Origin: Vulcanimicrobiia bacterium
GTDB taxonomy: Bacteria; Vulcanimicrobiota; Vulcanimicrobiia; Vulcanimicrobiales; Vulcanimicrobiaceae
Assembly: GCA_025451135.1 (NCBI GenBank)
Contig: JANWKW010000060.1
Location: forward strand, 1 to 5,151
Direction: 5' to 3'
Length of the DNA: 5,151 nucleotides
How positions within the stretch are numbered: the first letter of the stretch is position 1; the number at the start of each line of letters is the position of its first letter. Positions 1-5,151 of the stretch are shown here, in pieces. Made by a program: the position numbers and the translations under genes. Below the pieces are notes generated by a model. It was not told the DNA's origin. It saw nothing but the letters and a program-made list of their open reading frames with translations, and did no database searches.

Positions 1-2
1 CG

Positions 3-680
3 CCGGTCGCGCTCGTCGGGCTCGGACTGCTGATCCCGTTCGCGCAGGCGCGCAGCCGTTCGCTGCTCTGGACGTGGCTCGCGGGCGGGCTCGCCTACGT
101 GTTCGTCGTGGTCACGTACGAGACGGTGGACTACTATATGCTGCTGCTGCTGCCGCTGGCGGCGCTGCTCTGCGGCGCGGCCGTCAACGCCGCACGCGTC
201 GTGCTCGCGCGCTTCGTTCCGCGGTACGCGGACGTCGCGTTCGGCGCGCTCGCGCTGGCCCTGGTCGCCGGCACGGCCGCGCAAGGCGCCGCCGCGGTCG
301 CGCCCTCCTACGCCTACAACAAGCAGGCCTACCGGGACGCGATCGCGCTCGCCGCGACGCTCGACCCGAAGGCCCTCGTGGTGACGGCTCACTACGGACC
401 GGACGTCCTCTACTACCTGGACCGGTTCGGGTGGGAAGAGGACCCGGCGCTCTGGCGCCCGTTCGATCAGAAGAGCGCGATGCGCAAGGGCGCGCGCTAC
501 TTCATCTCGATCGAAGACCTGCGCATGCGCCGCAACACGACGCTCTGCGACTGGCTCCAGCAGTTCCCGCTCCTCCAGAAGAGCGGCGCGAGCTGGCCCG
601 TCTACGTGACGGATCTATCGCGACGCAACCCGCATCCGAAGCCGTGTCCCCGTGTGGGTATCGAGAAACGAGCCGACTGA
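3..680 (+). CDS. Membrane glycosyltransferase, GT39/ArnT-like, C-terminal part (5' end outside window)
   Basis: The reading frame is open from the left edge to a TGA at 678-680 and gives 225 residues with no start in the window. The visible part has three to four hydrophobic helices (roughly residues 2-13, 21-38, 45-65 and 73-94 of the visible piece), followed by a soluble tail of about 130 residues. The segment around residues 40-58, with D43-Y44-Y45 leading into a leucine-rich helix, resembles the 'DYY-LLPLLPPLA' region of GT39/ArnT family transferases. These enzymes move a sugar from a polyprenyl-phosphate carrier to an acceptor on the outer face of the inner membrane. The tail (YRDAIALA, then VVTAHYGPDVLYYLDRFGW) looks like the small periplasmic domain seen after the last helix in this family. 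The catalytic N-terminal loops are missing from the window, so donor and acceptor cannot be judged. Family assignment is probable and substrate is unknown. It faces the - strand genes tail to tail. Confidence 0.75.
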   Translation, partial: PVALVGLGLLIPFAQARSRSLLWTWLAGGLAYVFVVVTYETVDYYMLLLLPLAALLCGAAVNAARVVLARFVPRYADVAFGALALALVAGTAAQGAAAVAPSYAYNKQAYRDAIALAATLDPKALVVTAHYGPDVLYYLDRFGWEEDPALWRPFDQKSAMRKGARYFISIEDLRMRRNTTLCDWLQQFPLLQKSGASWPVYVTDLSRRNPHPKPCPRVGIEKRAD

Positions 681-696
681 TGGGCCGTTCGAACGC
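681..696. other. 16-nt convergent intergenic gap with a small palindrome
   Basis: Only 16 nt separate the TGA of the + strand glycosyltransferase from the TAG (697-699) of the - strand lipoprotein gene. The gap contains a perfect 10-bp palindrome, CGTTCGAACG, at 686-695. It could fold only as a weak 3-bp stem with a 4-nt loop, and there is no T-run on either side, so it is not a recognisable intrinsic terminator. Transcripts from both strands may therefore overlap at their 3' ends or end by another mechanism. Confidence 0.6.
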
Positions 697-1344
697 CTAG
701 GGAAGCGGCAGCAGCGAGCCGCCGGTCGTGGTCGACTGGCCCTGAGCGGGCGTGCCGGACTCGACCAACTGGCGATAGGCGACCAGGCGATTGAGGTTGC
801 GCGCCACGTCCTGCTGCAGGTCGTACGAGGCCTTGATGGCCTTGGTCAGATCCGAGGTGTCGTAGGTGTAATCGAACCGCTTGAGGTCCTTGAGGATGAC
901 CTTGTTGGCGTCGTTGAGCTCCAGGTAGGCTTTCTGCAACTGCCGTCCCGCCAGTTCGTAGGTCGGATAGTTGCCGATCACGATCTCGCGCTTGAGCTTG
1001 GCGTTCTCGATGGCGGCGTGCAGCGCGATCAGCCGGACGCTCTGCGCGTCGTACGGCGCAGCCTCGGCTAAGGTGGCGGCGGCCGCGTCGAAATCGCCCT
1101 TCTCGAACTGCACCTGGGCGAGCGCCGCGGCGGCGCTGACGAATCCCTCGCGGGCGCGCTCGTCGTTCCGATCGACCTTGAGGGCTAGCCGGTACGAGAG
1201 CTCGGCGTCGCCGACGTTGCCGCGGGCGAGCGCGTCGTCGCCCTGGTGGACCCGGGTATCCACGATCCAGCGTTCGACCGGGCCGGCGCACCCGGAGAGC
1301 GCGAGGGCGGCGAAGGCGAGTACGGCTAGCGAACGGACGATCAT
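697..1344 (-). CDS. TPR-like lipoprotein, function unknown
   Basis: This 215-residue protein starts with a typical type II signal peptide: a basic R4, a hydrophobic stretch (residues 5-16) and the lipobox L16-S17-G18-C19. C19 is the predicted lipidated cysteine, so the protein should be anchored in a membrane on the outer face of the cytoplasmic membrane. After the anchor come two short helix pairs with TPR-like spacing: one around residues 34-68 (GDDALARGNVGDAELSYRLA) and one around 74-104 (QFEKGDFDAAAATLAEAAP). A helical, charged segment (about 110-196) follows, which could form a coiled coil or helical bundle. The last ~18 residues are low-complexity (Q, S, T, G) and end in LLPLP. The ATG start is backed by a GAGGA ribosome site at 1351-1355, six nt upstream. 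The gene lies 3 nt after the amj stop, so it is probably the last gene of the operon. TPR-type lipoproteins usually scaffold protein partners, but no partner is identifiable here. I do not recognise a named family. Confidence 0.8.
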   Translation of the reverse strand: MIVRSLAVLAFAALALSGCAGPVERWIVDTRVHQGDDALARGNVGDAELSYRLALKVDRNDERAREGFVSAAAALAQVQFEKGDFDAAAATLAEAAPYDAQSVRLIALHAAIENAKLKREIVIGNYPTYELAGRQLQKAYLELNDANKVILKDLKRFDYTYDTSDLTKAIKASYDLQQDVARNLNRLVAYRQLVESGTPAQGQSTTTGGSLLPLP

Positions 1345-1347
1345 GCG

Positions 1348-2277
1348 TTATCCTCGGATGTGCGTGAAGAAGTGCGCCACGAACACGATGACACCCGCCG
1401 CCGGGCCGAGAAATATCTGGGAGACGAGGGTGCCGAGGATCGCCGACAGCGACAGGAAGAACACCATCGAACGGACCTCCTCGACCGTCCGCTCGCCCTT
1501 TATGGCCTGGTCGGTGATCAGGGCCGAGGTCGGGTCGACGAACAGCGTGAACGCGATCGTGCCGATGCCGTTGATGACGCCGGAAAGGCTGATGGCGGTC
1601 CGGGCGGCCTCGACATCCAGGACGCTCGCCAGATACGACGCCTGCACGCCGATCGCGTAGACCCCGGTGACGACCACGTTGAAGATGAACAGACGCTTCG
1701 GGAGTCCGTGCATCGAGAACGAGCGCATCTCGGTCCAGGTCGGCCAGCGGTTGGACTGCGCGATCTCCCGTAGGACGGTCGGGCGCGTCAGTTGTCTGAG
1801 CGCGGTGAGGACCGACTTCCGTCGCTCGAACGAATCGATACCGCGCCGGAAGACGTACGTGAACATCGGCAAGAAGGCCGCGAACGTCATCATCCCGAGC
1901 GTGCCGCCGAGGATCATGAACCTGAGCTGCCAGCCGTAGTTCGCCTGGAACAGGCTCGCGGTCGCGGGATCGTGCGGGGCGAGCACGGCCACGGCATTGC
2001 CGGCCTTGTCGGAGAGCGGTGCGATGAGCACGACGCTGAAAAGATTGGTCAGCCGCGCGAACGTGCTGAACAGGTTGAAGAGCGAGATGGACGTCGCGAT
2101 CCGCTTGGTCTGGACGCCGGCCAGCCGCGCGGCGTAGGCGCCGATGGTGACGCCCTGCACCACGAACGTGATGAACATCGCGCCCACGACCTGCCACGAC
2201 CAGAGATGGGGCGTGATGTCCACGAGCTGATGCGTGACGGTCGTGACGTCTTTGAAGTGGTCGCCGCTAAGCGGCAC
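1348..2277 (-). CDS. amj: Lipid II flippase, Amj family (DUF2837)
   Basis: This is a 309-residue multi-spanning membrane protein that I recognise as an Amj-type lipid II flippase. Amj was named in Bacillus subtilis (YdaH) as the alternate to MurJ; it moves undecaprenyl-linked peptidoglycan precursor to the outer face of the membrane. Family-like stretches are AYAARLAGVQTKRIATSISL (residues 48-67), then F68-N69 and the R75-L-T-N78 region, and near the C-terminus LSGVINGIGTIAFTLFVDPT (231-250) with the TDQAIKGE segment (255-262). Hydrophobic segments are visible near 25-48, 62-88, 117-142, 194-218, 230-247 and 270-303, with a basic cytosolic-looking loop at 144-194. The assigned start is GTG at 2277-2275, preceded by a weak GGGTGGG site at 2290-2284 (6-nt spacer). 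It overlaps the end of the M16 peptidase gene by 11 nt. An in-frame GTG at 2223-2221 (residue 19) would remove the overlap but has no ribosome site. It ends in TAA at 1350-1348. The unusually long ~25-residue hydrophilic N-terminus before the first helix makes the exact start somewhat uncertain. Confidence 0.88.
   Translation of the reverse strand: MPLSGDHFKDVTTVTHQLVDITPHLWSWQVVGAMFITFVVQGVTIGAYAARLAGVQTKRIATSISLFNLFSTFARLTNLFSVVLIAPLSDKAGNAVAVLAPHDPATASLFQANYGWQLRFMILGGTLGMMTFAAFLPMFTYVFRRGIDSFERRKSVLTALRQLTRPTVLREIAQSNRWPTWTEMRSFSMHGLPKRLFIFNVVVTGVYAIGVQASYLASVLDVEAARTAISLSGVINGIGTIAFTLFVDPTSALITDQAIKGERTVEEVRSMVFFLSLSAILGTLVSQIFLGPAAGVIVFVAHFFTHIRG
1351..1355 (-). promoter_or_regulatory. 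Ribosome binding site of the lipoprotein gene
   Basis: On the - strand the sequence reads GAGGA followed by TAACGC and the ATG at 1344-1342. The TAA within this spacer is the stop codon of amj (1350-1348), so the Shine-Dalgarno site lies inside the end of amj. This fixes the start and suggests re-initiation by ribosomes ending on amj. Confidence 0.65.
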
Positions 2278-3535
2278 TGCCGGCCCACCCGATCTCGGCT
2301 CGGTCGACCGGACCGAGCACGCACAGGCCCAGGTTCTCGGGCGCGAACAGCTCGCCGGCGATCCCGCGGACCTCGTCGAGCGTGACCGCGTCGACGCGCG
2401 CTTCGATCTCCTCGGTCGTGATCTGTCGGCCGAAGGCGAACTCGTTGCGCCCCAGGCGGATCATCCGGCTCGAGCTGGACTCGAGCGAAAGCGTGAGGCT
2501 GCCCTTCATGTGTTCTTTCGCCAAGCGCAGTTCGGCTTCGGTCACGCAGCGCTCGCGGACCGCCTCGAATTGCTCGCCGATCACGTCCACGCACTTCTGC
2601 ACGTTCGCGGCCGAGGCGCCCGCATAGACGCCGAACAGCCCGGCGGCCCGGTACGATGCCTGGAAGGTGTAGACGCTGTAGACCAGGCCGAGCTTCTCGC
2701 GGATCTCCTGGAAGAGCCGGCTCGACATCCCGCCGCCCAAAATGGTGTCGAGCACCGAGAGCGCGTAGCGCCGCTCGTCGACCGCCGCGAGACCGCGCGT
2801 GCCGAGCACGAGGTGGGCCTGTTCGCTCTCCTTGTGCCGGAACAGCGCGTTCGGGGTGGTCGCCGGTGCTTCTGGCACCGGCAGCGCGCAGGCGCCCGCG
2901 AATCCGGCGAAGTTCGCCTCGACGTCGGCCACGAAAGCGTCGTGATCGACGTTGCCGGCGGCCGCCACGATCACGGAGTTGGGCGCGTAGTGGTTGCGCA
3001 TGTGGGCGCGCAGGTCGTCGGGCGTCACCGACGCGACGGTCTCGGCGAAGCCGATGGTCGGATCGCCCAGGTTCGCGCCGGCCCACATCGTCTGGATGAA
3101 CAGGTCGTGGATCAGCTCGTCGGGCGAGTCCTCGTACATCTTGATCTCTTCGAGGATGACCTTCTGCTCTTTGGCCAATTCGTCGGGATCGAACGTCGAG
3201 TGCAGGAACATGTCGCCGAGCACCTCGAGGGCGAGCGGCAGATGCCGATCCATCACCTTGGCGTAGTAGCAGGTCGACTCTTTATCGGTGAACGCGTTGA
3301 GATTGCCGCCGATGCCGTCCATCGTCTCGGCGATCTGGCGCGCGCTCCGGTGCGACGTCCCCTTGAAGAGCATGTGTTCGACGACGTGCGAGATGCCGCG
3401 TTCGCGCGGGCGCTCGGCCGCCGAGCCGACGTCGGCCCAGACGCCGACCGTCGCCGACCGGATCGCCGGCATCGCTTCGGTCAGCACGCGTACGCCGTTC
3501 GGCAGGGTCGTCGCCCGGTGCATCGACGCGCTCAT
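2267..3535 (-). CDS. M16B family zinc metallopeptidase (MPP-beta/MlpA-like)
   Basis: This 422-residue protein is a complete M16 (pitrilysin/inverzincin) peptidase of the single-unit M16B type, whose usual length is about 410-430. The inverted zinc motif is H50-V-V-E53-H54; H50 and H54 are the ligands and E53 the general base. The distal zinc ligand is E130 in EEIKMYEDSPDE, 76 residues after H54 as expected. Further family marks are LPNGVRVLTE near the N-terminus, the MLFKGTSHRSA segment, GGNLNAFTDKESTCYYAKV (76-94), and the second-domain segment REKLGLVYSVYTFQASYRAA (279-298) that carries the conserved R/Y substrate-binding region. The active-site half (about 1-215) is followed by the related C-terminal half (about 225-415). 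No signal peptide is present, so it should act in the cytoplasm unless carried out otherwise, and M16B enzymes work as dimers. The start is ATG at 3535-3533, overlapping the previous stop as ATGA and preceded by AAAGGGG. The alternative ATG at residue 5 (3523) lacks a ribosome site. Its natural substrate cannot be told from sequence. Relatives include B. subtilis MlpA (YmxG). Confidence 0.95.
   Translation of the reverse strand: MSASMHRATTLPNGVRVLTEAMPAIRSATVGVWADVGSAAERPRERGISHVVEHMLFKGTSHRSARQIAETMDGIGGNLNAFTDKESTCYYAKVMDRHLPLALEVLGDMFLHSTFDPDELAKEQKVILEEIKMYEDSPDELIHDLFIQTMWAGANLGDPTIGFAETVASVTPDDLRAHMRNHYAPNSVIVAAAGNVDHDAFVADVEANFAGFAGACALPVPEAPATTPNALFRHKESEQAHLVLGTRGLAAVDERRYALSVLDTILGGGMSSRLFQEIREKLGLVYSVYTFQASYRAAGLFGVYAGASAANVQKCVDVIGEQFEAVRERCVTEAELRLAKEHMKGSLTLSLESSSSRMIRLGRNEFAFGRQITTEEIEARVDAVTLDEVRGIAGELFAPENLGLCVLGPVDRAEIGWAGSAA
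2284..2290 (-). promoter_or_regulatory. Probable weak ribosome binding site of amj
   Basis: The - strand reads GGGTGGG, then a 6-nt spacer, then the GTG start of amj. The match to the Shine-Dalgarno consensus is only partial. Because the gene overlaps the preceding coding region by 11 nt, translation is likely helped by ribosomes finishing the M16 peptidase gene. Confidence 0.4.
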
Positions 3536-4086
3536 CGGTTCACCCCTTTGAGGGTGGTGCGGGCCCACTCCTCGTCGAGGTAGATGCCGCGCAGCGCTTT
3601 GACGCGCGCCGCGAGCGCCGCCGCCGACTCGCCGCGCCGCGAGCTGACGGTGAAGACGTTGCGGGTGGTCGGCGTGGCCAGATCGCCGCTCACGATCACG
3701 CCCTTGCCGACCGTCAACGGCACGGCCGCCCACAGGTCGACTTCGGTGACCTTCGGTTCGGCCGCGAGGACCATCCCGATGAGGGTGATCGCCTCGCTCT
3801 CGAACGCGGTCCGCGTGAGCGGACCGTGGAACTTGACGCCGGAGACCTTGAGGCCGACGACCAGGCTGTCGTCGACCGAGTTCGCCGAGACTTTCATCAC
3901 CTGCGCGGGCCATTCGATCGCGAAGATCTGCTCGCCGATGCGCTCGGCCTCGAGCTTGCGGTTGCCGCTCGCGCGCGCGTCGGCATCCAAGGTCGCGATC
4001 GAAGGGCTCGACGCGAACGCCGCGACCGGCGCGGCCGTCAGCAGGCCGGCGACGAGGGCCAGGACGAGCCTAGTAGGACTGCGCAA
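3532..4086 (-). CDS. Small exported protein of unknown function
   Basis: This 184-residue protein has a classic Sec signal peptide: basic R2 and R6, a hydrophobic core (about residues 7-19), and a likely signal peptidase I site after A25 (A-F-A followed by SS). The mature part is about 159 residues. It begins with a charged helix-like stretch (34-52). An apparently beta-rich middle (55-150) follows, with alternating hydrophobic residues: DDSLVVGLKVSGVKFHG, then a helix FESEAITLIGMVLAAEP (95-111), then VTEVDLWAAVPLTV and the GVIVSGDLA strand. It ends in a helical tail (153-184). It has no cysteines, so no disulphides or lipid anchor are expected. I do not recognise the family. The start is TTG at 4086-4084, which overlaps proS by 17 nt; it is the only in-frame start that keeps the signal peptide, and an AAGGTG site sits 10 nt upstream. 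It ends as ATGA into the M16 peptidase gene. Coupling to that gene suggests a shared role, but that is inference. Confidence 0.78.
   Translation of the reverse strand: MRSPTRLVLALVAGLLTAAPVAAFASSPSIATLDADARASGNRKLEAERIGEQIFAIEWPAQVMKVSANSVDDSLVVGLKVSGVKFHGPLTRTAFESEAITLIGMVLAAEPKVTEVDLWAAVPLTVGKGVIVSGDLATPTTRNVFTVSSRRGESAAALAARVKALRGIYLDEEWARTTLKGVNR
3543..3549 (-). promoter_or_regulatory. Ribosome binding site of the M16 peptidase gene
   Basis: The - strand reads AAAGGGG (continuing TGA) followed by the ATG at 3535 with a 7-nt spacer. It lies inside the last codons of the preceding gene and supports the ATG at 3535 over the ATG twelve nt further on. Together with the ATGA stop/start overlap at 3532-3535 it indicates translational coupling. 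Confidence 0.65.
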
Positions 4087-5149
4087 AATAGGCTCGCACC
4101 TTGGCGGGTTCGCCGCACGCGACGCAGACGGTCTCGCCGCCTCCGAGCGGGCGGGTGTTGCGGGTGGTCGCGGTGGTCTGGGCCTTGACGTGCGCCTCGC
4201 ACTCCGGCCGCTCGCACCACGCCACGTCGAGCATCCCGTCGCGCGCCTTGGCCCTGGCGAAGAACTCGTCGCGATCGGTCACCCGGAAGGTATGCGCGTC
4301 GAGGTGGGCCTTGGCTTGGCCGAAGAGCGAGGCGTGCACCGCCTCGAGCTGTTCGGTCACGCTGGCGGCGAGCGCGTCGAACGCGACCGCGATCTTCGCG
4401 CCGTCTTCGCCCTTCTGCTTGTCGCGCCGGACCAGCATCACGCTGCCGGCCTCGAGGTCCTTCGGTCCGATCTCGACGCGCAGCGGCACGCCGCGCATCT
4501 CCCATTCCGCGTACTTCCAGCCCGGCGATTGATCGCGCGCGTCGACCTTGACGCGGCGGCCCGCCTTGCGCAGCGCGCTCGCCAGTTCGTTCGCCTTCTC
4601 GATGGTGGTGGTGTCGCCGCCGCGCACGATCGGCACGAACACGACCTCGATCGGCGCGAGCTTCGGCGGGATGCGCAGCCCCCGATCGTCGCCGTGCATC
4701 ATGATGACCGCGCCGAGCATGCGCCACGACATGCCCCACGAGGTCGTGTAGGCGTGCTTGACGGCGCCGTCCGCATCGGTGAAGTCGATGTCGTAGGCCT
4801 TCGAGAAGTTCTGGCCGAGGTCGTGCGAGGTGGCCGACTGCAACGCTTTTCCGTCCGGCATCAGTGCTTCGATCGAGTACGTCTCGACCGCGCCCGGGAA
4901 CCGTTCGCTCGCGCTCTTGGCGCCGGCGTAGACCGGAACGGCCGCCACGTTCTCGGCGAAATCTTTGTAGACGTCGAGCATCTTGAGGGTCTCTTCGCGA
5001 CCTTCGGCCGCGGTCGCGTGCGCGGTGTGGCCCTCTTGCCAGAGGAACTCCATCGTGCGCAGGCACGGCCGGGTGCGGAGCGCCCAACGTACACCGTTGG
5101 CCCACGGGATGAGCAGCACCGGGCGGTCCCGATAGGATTGGATCCACTG
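4070..5149 (-). CDS. proS: Proline--tRNA ligase, type 3 (zinc-tailed), lacking its N-terminus (start outside window)
   Basis: This enzyme charges tRNA-Pro with proline using ATP, in the cytoplasm. The visible 359 residues run from inside the class II catalytic core to the TAG at 4072-4070; full-length relatives have about 480, so roughly 120 N-terminal residues with motif 1 are beyond the right edge. Numbered within the visible part, it opens with QWIQSYRD. Motif 2 follows as RTRPCLRTMEFLWQEGHTAH (25-44), then the proline-pocket region SHDLGQNF (108-115). Motif 3 lies in GDDRGLRIPP (153-162, with R159). The anticodon-binding domain starts near APIEVVFVPI (165-174). The C-terminal domain has four cysteines in two pairs, C312/C317 and C342/C345, which can bind zinc, and ends in a tyrosine (AQSY) as is usual for this type. 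This archaeal/eukaryote-like form differs from the bacterial type with an editing insertion, and no such insertion is visible. It is the first visible gene of the - strand string. The promoter is not in the window. Confidence 0.96.
   Translation of the reverse strand, partial: QWIQSYRDRPVLLIPWANGVRWALRTRPCLRTMEFLWQEGHTAHATAAEGREETLKMLDVYKDFAENVAAVPVYAGAKSASERFPGAVETYSIEALMPDGKALQSATSHDLGQNFSKAYDIDFTDADGAVKHAYTTSWGMSWRMLGAVIMMHGDDRGLRIPPKLAPIEVVFVPIVRGGDTTTIEKANELASALRKAGRRVKVDARDQSPGWKYAEWEMRGVPLRVEIGPKDLEAGSVMLVRRDKQKGEDGAKIAVAFDALAASVTEQLEAVHASLFGQAKAHLDAHTFRVTDRDEFFARAKARDGMLDVAWCERPECEAHVKAQTTATTRNTRPLGGGETVCVACGEPAKVRAYFAQSY
4097..4102 (-). promoter_or_regulatory. Ribosome binding site supporting the TTG start of the exported protein
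   Basis: The - strand reads AAGGTG, a 10-nt spacer and then the TTG at 4086-4084, all within the last codons of proS. The spacer is a little long, but the site supports the rare TTG start, which is the one giving an intact signal peptide. Confidence 0.5.
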
Positions 5150-5151
5150 CC

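Noticed and set aside
74..700. + strand open frame of 208 codons overlapping the glycosyltransferase
   Set aside because: Its product is an arginine/alanine-rich shadow; the frame from 3 to 680 has the membrane helices and family-like residues.
705..722. Inverted repeat GCGGC/GCCGC as a possible terminator near the end of the lipoprotein gene
   Set aside because: The stem is only 5 bp with an 8-nt loop, lies within coding sequence, has no T-run, and is expected by chance in such GC-rich DNA.
602..2197. Long - strand open frame of 531 codons across the lipoprotein and amj genes
   Set aside because: It runs through two genes in another frame, its translation is arginine-rich and low in hydrophobic structure, and the overlapping amj and lipoprotein frames carry real family and signal-peptide features.
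2234..3583. Long + strand open frame of 449 codons opposite the M16 peptidase gene
   Set aside because: It is antisense to a gene with full catalytic motifs and family length. Its translation is rich in R, E, H and D with no recognisable domain, which is typical of GC-rich shadow frames.
2267..3913. N-terminal extension of the M16 peptidase to position 3913
   Set aside because: The extra ~126 residues are arginine- and glycine-rich and lie over the exported-protein gene in another frame. The ATG at 3535 has a good ribosome site and gives the usual family length.
1..5151. Possible defence, CRISPR, mobile element or phage system
   Set aside because: I saw no direct-repeat array, transposase or integrase motifs, terminal repeats or tRNA genes. 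The genes are ordinary chromosomal types with consistent GC-rich codon use.

Overview
This is a high-GC (roughly two-thirds G+C by eye), tightly packed bacterial chromosomal window with six protein genes and almost no non-coding DNA. I see no RNA genes, mobile elements, CRISPR arrays or tandem repeats. The organism is not certain. The type 3 (archaeal/eukaryote-like, zinc-tailed) prolyl-tRNA synthetase, the Amj-family lipid II flippase, the GC-rich codon use and the GTG/TTG starts suggest a deep-branching, envelope-bearing bacterium. A lineage such as Eremiobacterota/Vulcanimicrobiota is my tentative guess, and the window cannot prove it.

Layout: on the + strand, positions 3-680 hold the C-terminal part of a membrane glycosyltransferase of the GT39/ArnT type, whose start lies left of the window. 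Everything from 697 to the right edge is on the - strand and reads as one compact gene string: proS (partial, start off the right edge), a small exported protein of unknown function, an M16B zinc peptidase, Amj, and a TPR-like lipoprotein. The successive junctions are a 17-nt overlap with a TTG start, a 4-nt ATGA overlap, an 11-nt overlap with a GTG start, and a 3-nt gap. Such spacing strongly suggests co-transcription and translational coupling. The two strands converge with only 16 nt between stop codons (681-696).

How the genes may work together: proS is housekeeping. The four genes after it look envelope-related or proteolytic: an exported small protein, a metallopeptidase without a signal peptide, a multi-spanning lipid II flippase, and an outer-face lipoprotein. 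The most interesting point is that an alternative lipid II flippase (Amj) sits in a coupled string with two unrecognised exported proteins. A joint role in cell-wall precursor export or envelope maintenance is an inference from position only. Nothing here is clearly a new defence or mobile system.
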